A stretch of 10,490 nucleotides of DNA, taken from positions 1-10,490 of the forward strand of contig JALSPH010000165.1 in assembly GCA_026986055.1 (NCBI GenBank), read 5' to 3'. This DNA comes from Campylobacterales bacterium. Its GTDB lineage: Bacteria; Campylobacterota; Campylobacteria; Campylobacterales; Hydrogenimonadaceae. The position numbers were made by a program, and so were the translations under genes. This document shows, piece after piece, positions 8,854 to 10,490 of the stretch; within the stretch, counting starts at the first letter, position 1; each line of letters begins with the position of its first letter. The notes below the pieces were generated by a model. That model saw only the letters and a list, made by a program, of their open reading frames with translations, was not told where the DNA came from and did not search any database.

Positions 8854-8882
8854 GTTGACATTCAGGGCTTGTGCCCGCCAAC
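8854..8882 (-). promoter_or_regulatory. Possible stem-loop in the rpsJ leader RNA
   Basis: The predicted leader contains a perfect 4-bp stem, GGGC-ACAA-GCCC, enclosed by an outer GTTG/CAAC pairing with an asymmetric internal loop (2 and 7 bases). It lies between the predicted transcription start and the rpsJ ribosome-binding site. The stem is short and could be chance. It is not recognisable as the E. coli S10 leader that L4 binds. No run of U follows, so it is not a terminator. Confidence 0.35.
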
Positions 8883-8898
8883 GCTTTTTGGAGACAAG

Positions 8899-8927
8899 AT
8901 TATACTCAAATGTTTTTGCAAATTCAA
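8899..8927 (-). promoter_or_regulatory. Sigma-70-type promoter for the ribosomal-protein operon
   Basis: On the minus strand a perfect TATAAT (8904-8899) lies 17 bases downstream of TTGAAT (8927-8922), four of six matches to the TTGACA consensus. Transcription should begin near 8892, which leaves a leader of about 60 bases before the rpsJ ATG. No other strong promoter was seen upstream of rpsJ. With all downstream junctions tight, this probably drives all 21 genes, although weaker promoters inside coding regions cannot be excluded. Confidence 0.8.
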
Positions 8928-8945
8928 GATTTCAAGGGGGTTTTG

Positions 8946-8954
8946 TGGTAAAAT
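8946..8954 (+). promoter_or_regulatory. Extended -10 promoter element for the divergent ATPase gene
   Basis: TGGTAAAAT is an extended -10 element (TG, one base, TAAAAT), a form common in Campylobacterota, where -35 boxes are often weak. I find no good -35 at 16-18 bases. Such a -35 region would overlap the -35 hexamer of the rpsJ promoter on the other strand, so the two divergent promoters would share DNA. Transcription would start near 8961, just before the hairpin. Confidence 0.5.
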
Positions 8955-8966
8955 TTAGCCAAATAG

Positions 8967-8985
8967 TTTCCTTTTAATAAGGAAA
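8967..8985 (+). promoter_or_regulatory. 7-bp inverted repeat covering a Shine-Dalgarno-like site
   Basis: TTTCCTT and AAGGAAA form a perfect 7-bp stem around the loop TTAAT. The right arm contains AAGGA, the only strong ribosome-binding sequence between the plus-strand -10 element and the ATPase gene. If transcription starts near 8961, the hairpin is at the very 5' end of the RNA and would mask that site. It could equally be a DNA operator or an RNA-stability hairpin. A 7-bp repeat alone is not rare by chance; its location is what makes it notable. Confidence 0.45.
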
Positions 8986-8989
8986 TATA

Positions 8990-9100
8990 TTGAAAAAATC
9001 TCAACTTGTCGCTTCCAGTCGGTACAAATGCAACTCCAAAAAGAAAGGCAGAATGTGCAACAACTTGAACATTTTTACGAATCCACTCCAAAAGCAGTAG
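8990..9100 (+). other. Possible 36-residue basic leader ORF overlapping the ATPase start
   Basis: A TTG six bases after AAGGA opens a 36-codon frame that runs into the ATPase gene in a different frame and stops at TAG. Its product would be lysine-rich, beginning LKKSQLVASSRYKC. It has better start-site context than the ATPase ATG. It may be a translated leader, part of a real gene start in the wrong frame, or nothing. There is no family similarity that I recognise. Confidence 0.2.
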
Positions 9101-10128
9101 GCTTCATAGAGAGAAAAACGGATATTCCCTCACACACGATAAACCTCTACGGGCCGCCGGGTGCCGGTAAAACCTGGCTCGTTCTAGACTATATAAACAG
9201 ACTTCCGAAAAAGAGGCGACTATATGTCGATATGTCCGATCTGCGTCTTGACGTAGAGAGCCTTTCTGGCAATTTGCAGGAGTTCATAGAGTCGAACGAC
9301 ATAGAGAGTGTAGTGCTCGACCACTACACTCCCAAACTTCCTCTTCCAAAGTGCAGACAGGTGATAACGGTGACGCAGACCCCTTTCAAGCAGAACCCCT
9401 TTACGCCTCTTCTTGAGATCTCTTCACTCGACTTCGAAGAGTATCTCGCATTCGAAAGGCGTCACCAAAGCCTTGAACACTCCTTCTCCCAATACCTTCG
9501 CTGCGGCTCTCTTCCATCTATGGCTCACGTAAGCGACTCTCTTTTGACGATGGAGCTTCACAAAAATATCCGCTCCATCTTCCCTTCTGAAAAAGAGGTT
9601 GCGCTTTTCAGATATATGGCCCGCTTCCAGGGCAAGCCTCTCACTCCATATCAACTATACGGCATTATGAAAAAAGATTACAAAATTTCGAAAGATTGGC
9701 TCTACAAAAGTGTGAACGAAATGGAAAAGAGAGGAGTCGTTACGTGGCTTCACAAGTTCAACCAGCCCAAAGCGGCGAAAAAGCTCCTCTTTTACGACTT
9801 CGCTATGCCCGCTTCACTATATTTCGAGAAGTCTCTTATGGGTCAGCTGCAAAGCATCGCCGCAAAAAAACTTCAAAAAAGAGCGCAAACTCTATACTAC
9901 ACCGATAAAATCGACTTCCTGGATTATGAAGAGAGGCGTGCCATACTTCTTTCTCCTTTTGCGAATCAGCAGAGCGGAGCGACCAAAGTTGCCCGTATTG
10001 CACAAGAGCTGGAGAGTTACAATATCAAAGAGGTTCTAATTCTCACGATAGCCAACTCTTTTGCTTTCACTTTCGAAAAAAGAGCCGTAAAAGCTATACC
10101 CTTTTATGAATGGGTACTGCAAGATTAA
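9028..10128 (+). CDS. Uncharacterised P-loop ATPase, AAA_14/DUF4143-like
   Basis: The protein has a Walker A motif, GPPGAGKT, at residues 42-49, a Walker B-like strand SVVLDHY (94-100, Asp98) and a polar sensor-like strand QVITVTQT (111-118). LDFEEYLAFE (134-143) and CGSLPSM (159-165) resemble the LsFrEfl and GGfPe motifs of the AAA_14/DUF4143 class. A winged-helix-like segment follows (about 205-240, with KISKDWLYKSVNEMEKRGVV), then KLLFYDFAMPASL. The C-terminal region (about 285-366) matches where this class has a PD-(D/E)XK-like domain. Here only IDF with Asp296 remains and the usual xVK lysine is replaced (ILLSPF), so nuclease activity is unlikely. Partner and substrate are unknown. The start is unsettled. 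The ATG used has no Shine-Dalgarno; a GTG at 9055 has AAAGG six bases upstream; an in-frame ATT at 8989 follows AAGGA. It is divergent from rpsJ. Confidence 0.85.
   Translation: MQLQKERQNVQQLEHFYESTPKAVGFIERKTDIPSHTINLYGPPGAGKTWLVLDYINRLPKKRRLYVDMSDLRLDVESLSGNLQEFIESNDIESVVLDHYTPKLPLPKCRQVITVTQTPFKQNPFTPLLEISSLDFEEYLAFERRHQSLEHSFSQYLRCGSLPSMAHVSDSLLTMELHKNIRSIFPSEKEVALFRYMARFQGKPLTPYQLYGIMKKDYKISKDWLYKSVNEMEKRGVVTWLHKFNQPKAAKKLLFYDFAMPASLYFEKSLMGQLQSIAAKKLQKRAQTLYYTDKIDFLDYEERRAILLSPFANQQSGATKVARIAQELESYNIKEVLILTIANSFAFTFEKRAVKAIPFYEWVLQD
9306..9331. repeat. 10-bp perfect inverted repeat inside the ATPase gene
   Basis: GAGTGTAGTG and CACTACACTC are exact reverse complements separated by six bases (CTCGAC). 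The repeat spans the codons of the Walker B-like strand (Glu93 to Pro102). It could form a strong mRNA hairpin in the coding region or act as a protein-binding palindrome on DNA. No T-run follows, so it is not an intrinsic terminator. Confidence 0.6.
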
Positions 10129-10150
10129 AGTGGGTCAATTAGGGTAAAAT

Positions 10151-10490
10151 ATGGCGATGAGACGGTTTTTGTTATATCTTTTACTCCTTTTTGGTCATAT
10201 CTATGGCGACTATATAGATACAAGTTTGCAAAAGTCTGTGATGCTTCCATACTGTAGCTATCTTCTTGTGCCGTCCGGCAAATACAGTTTTGAAGAGATA
10301 AAGAGTACTCCTGCTCTCAAGTGGTCCAAAACAGAGAGAAGCACTCTCTCCCTCGGCTTCAAAAACGGTAGCGATCTTTGGATTAAGTGCAGATTGAAAA
10401 ACCCGCTTAAAAAGAGGGTGCATAGAATTTTGGAGACCGACAATCCCCATACCGGTTACGTCACCCTCTACGACAACGGCATCGAAAAAG
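10151..10490 (+). CDS. Exported 7TMR-DISMED2-like sensor protein (N-terminal part, runs off right edge)
   Basis: The first 113 residues are visible and the frame stays open to the window end. The N-terminus MAMRRFLLYLLLLFGHIYG looks like a signal peptide: positive charges, then a leucine-rich core. The following part fits the 7TMR-DISM extracellular domain 2: LGFKNGSDLWIKCRLKNP (68-85), RILETDNPHTGYVTLYDNG (93-111). Proteins with this domain usually continue into seven membrane helices and a cytoplasmic histidine kinase, GGDEF or similar output domain. None of that is in view here, so the output is unknown. AGGG six bases before the first ATG favours it over the ATG two codons later. It starts 22 bases after the ATPase stop, so the two are probably co-transcribed. 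Confidence 0.75.
   Translation, partial: MAMRRFLLYLLLLFGHIYGDYIDTSLQKSVMLPYCSYLLVPSGKYSFEEIKSTPALKWSKTERSTLSLGFKNGSDLWIKCRLKNPLKKRVHRILETDNPHTGYVTLYDNGIEK

Noticed and set aside
10142..10157. Possible -10 element (TAAAAT) directly before the sensor gene ATG, which might give a leaderless transcript
   Set aside because: There is no -35 match or TG extension, and the same bases hold a normal AGGG ribosome-binding site 22 bases after the ATPase stop, so read-through is the simpler explanation.
10181..10450. 89-codon minus-strand open frame opposite the sensor gene
   Set aside because: The plus-strand frame has a signal peptide, a ribosome-binding site and a domain match; the minus frame has none.
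1..10490. Mobile elements, CRISPR arrays, tRNA or rRNA genes, toxin-antitoxin or defence cassettes
   Set aside because: No transposase or integrase motifs, direct repeat arrays, cloverleaf-like sequences or paired small toxin genes were seen. The ATPase has DUF4143-like motifs but no partner suggesting a defence system.

Overview
The window is a Campylobacterota-type (epsilonproteobacterial) chromosome segment. The evidence is protein character and gene order. The S10 and spc ribosomal-protein operons run together as one unit, rpmD (L30) is missing between rpsE and rplO, rpsN encodes the short zinc-type S14, and L16 starts [12 protein letters not shown] cannot name the genus; a free-living, sensor-rich relative of Sulfurimonas, Sulfurovum or Nitratiruptor would fit.

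Layout. From about 8930 down to base 1, all on the minus strand, is one tight transcription unit of 21 genes: rpsJ-rplC-rplD-rplW-rplB-rpsS-rplV-rpsC-rplP-rpmC-rpsQ-rplN-rplX-rplE-rpsN-rpsH-rplF-rplR-rpsE-rplO-secY. secY runs off the left edge. The largest gap between neighbours is 11 bases, and seven junctions overlap by 1 to 14 bases, including ATGA and TAATG types. There is no room for an internal terminator or a conventional intergenic promoter. A near-consensus sigma-70 promoter (TTGAAT, 17 bases, TATAAT) lies upstream of rpsJ and probably drives the unit. The gene products are the core of both ribosomal subunits plus SecY, the channel that receives nascent membrane proteins from those ribosomes.

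Between 8832 and about 9027 is a divergent control region. It holds the rpsJ promoter and leader, a plus-strand extended -10 element about 20 bases away, and a 7-bp hairpin that covers the only strong Shine-Dalgarno-like sequence on that side. On the plus strand follows an uncharacterised P-loop ATPase (366 codons from the first ATG). It resembles the AAA_14/DUF4143 class of ATP-binding proteins and has a C-terminal domain that looks like a decayed PD-(D/E)XK fold. Twenty-two bases later starts an exported protein with a 7TMR-DISMED2-like sensor domain, cut off by the right edge.

Most of the window is ordinary, highly conserved translation machinery. The parts worth a second look are the divergent control region, the ATPase with its unclear start and a 10-bp perfect inverted repeat across its Walker B codons, and the sensor gene beside it. 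I see no mobile element, CRISPR array, tRNA, rRNA or defence cassette.
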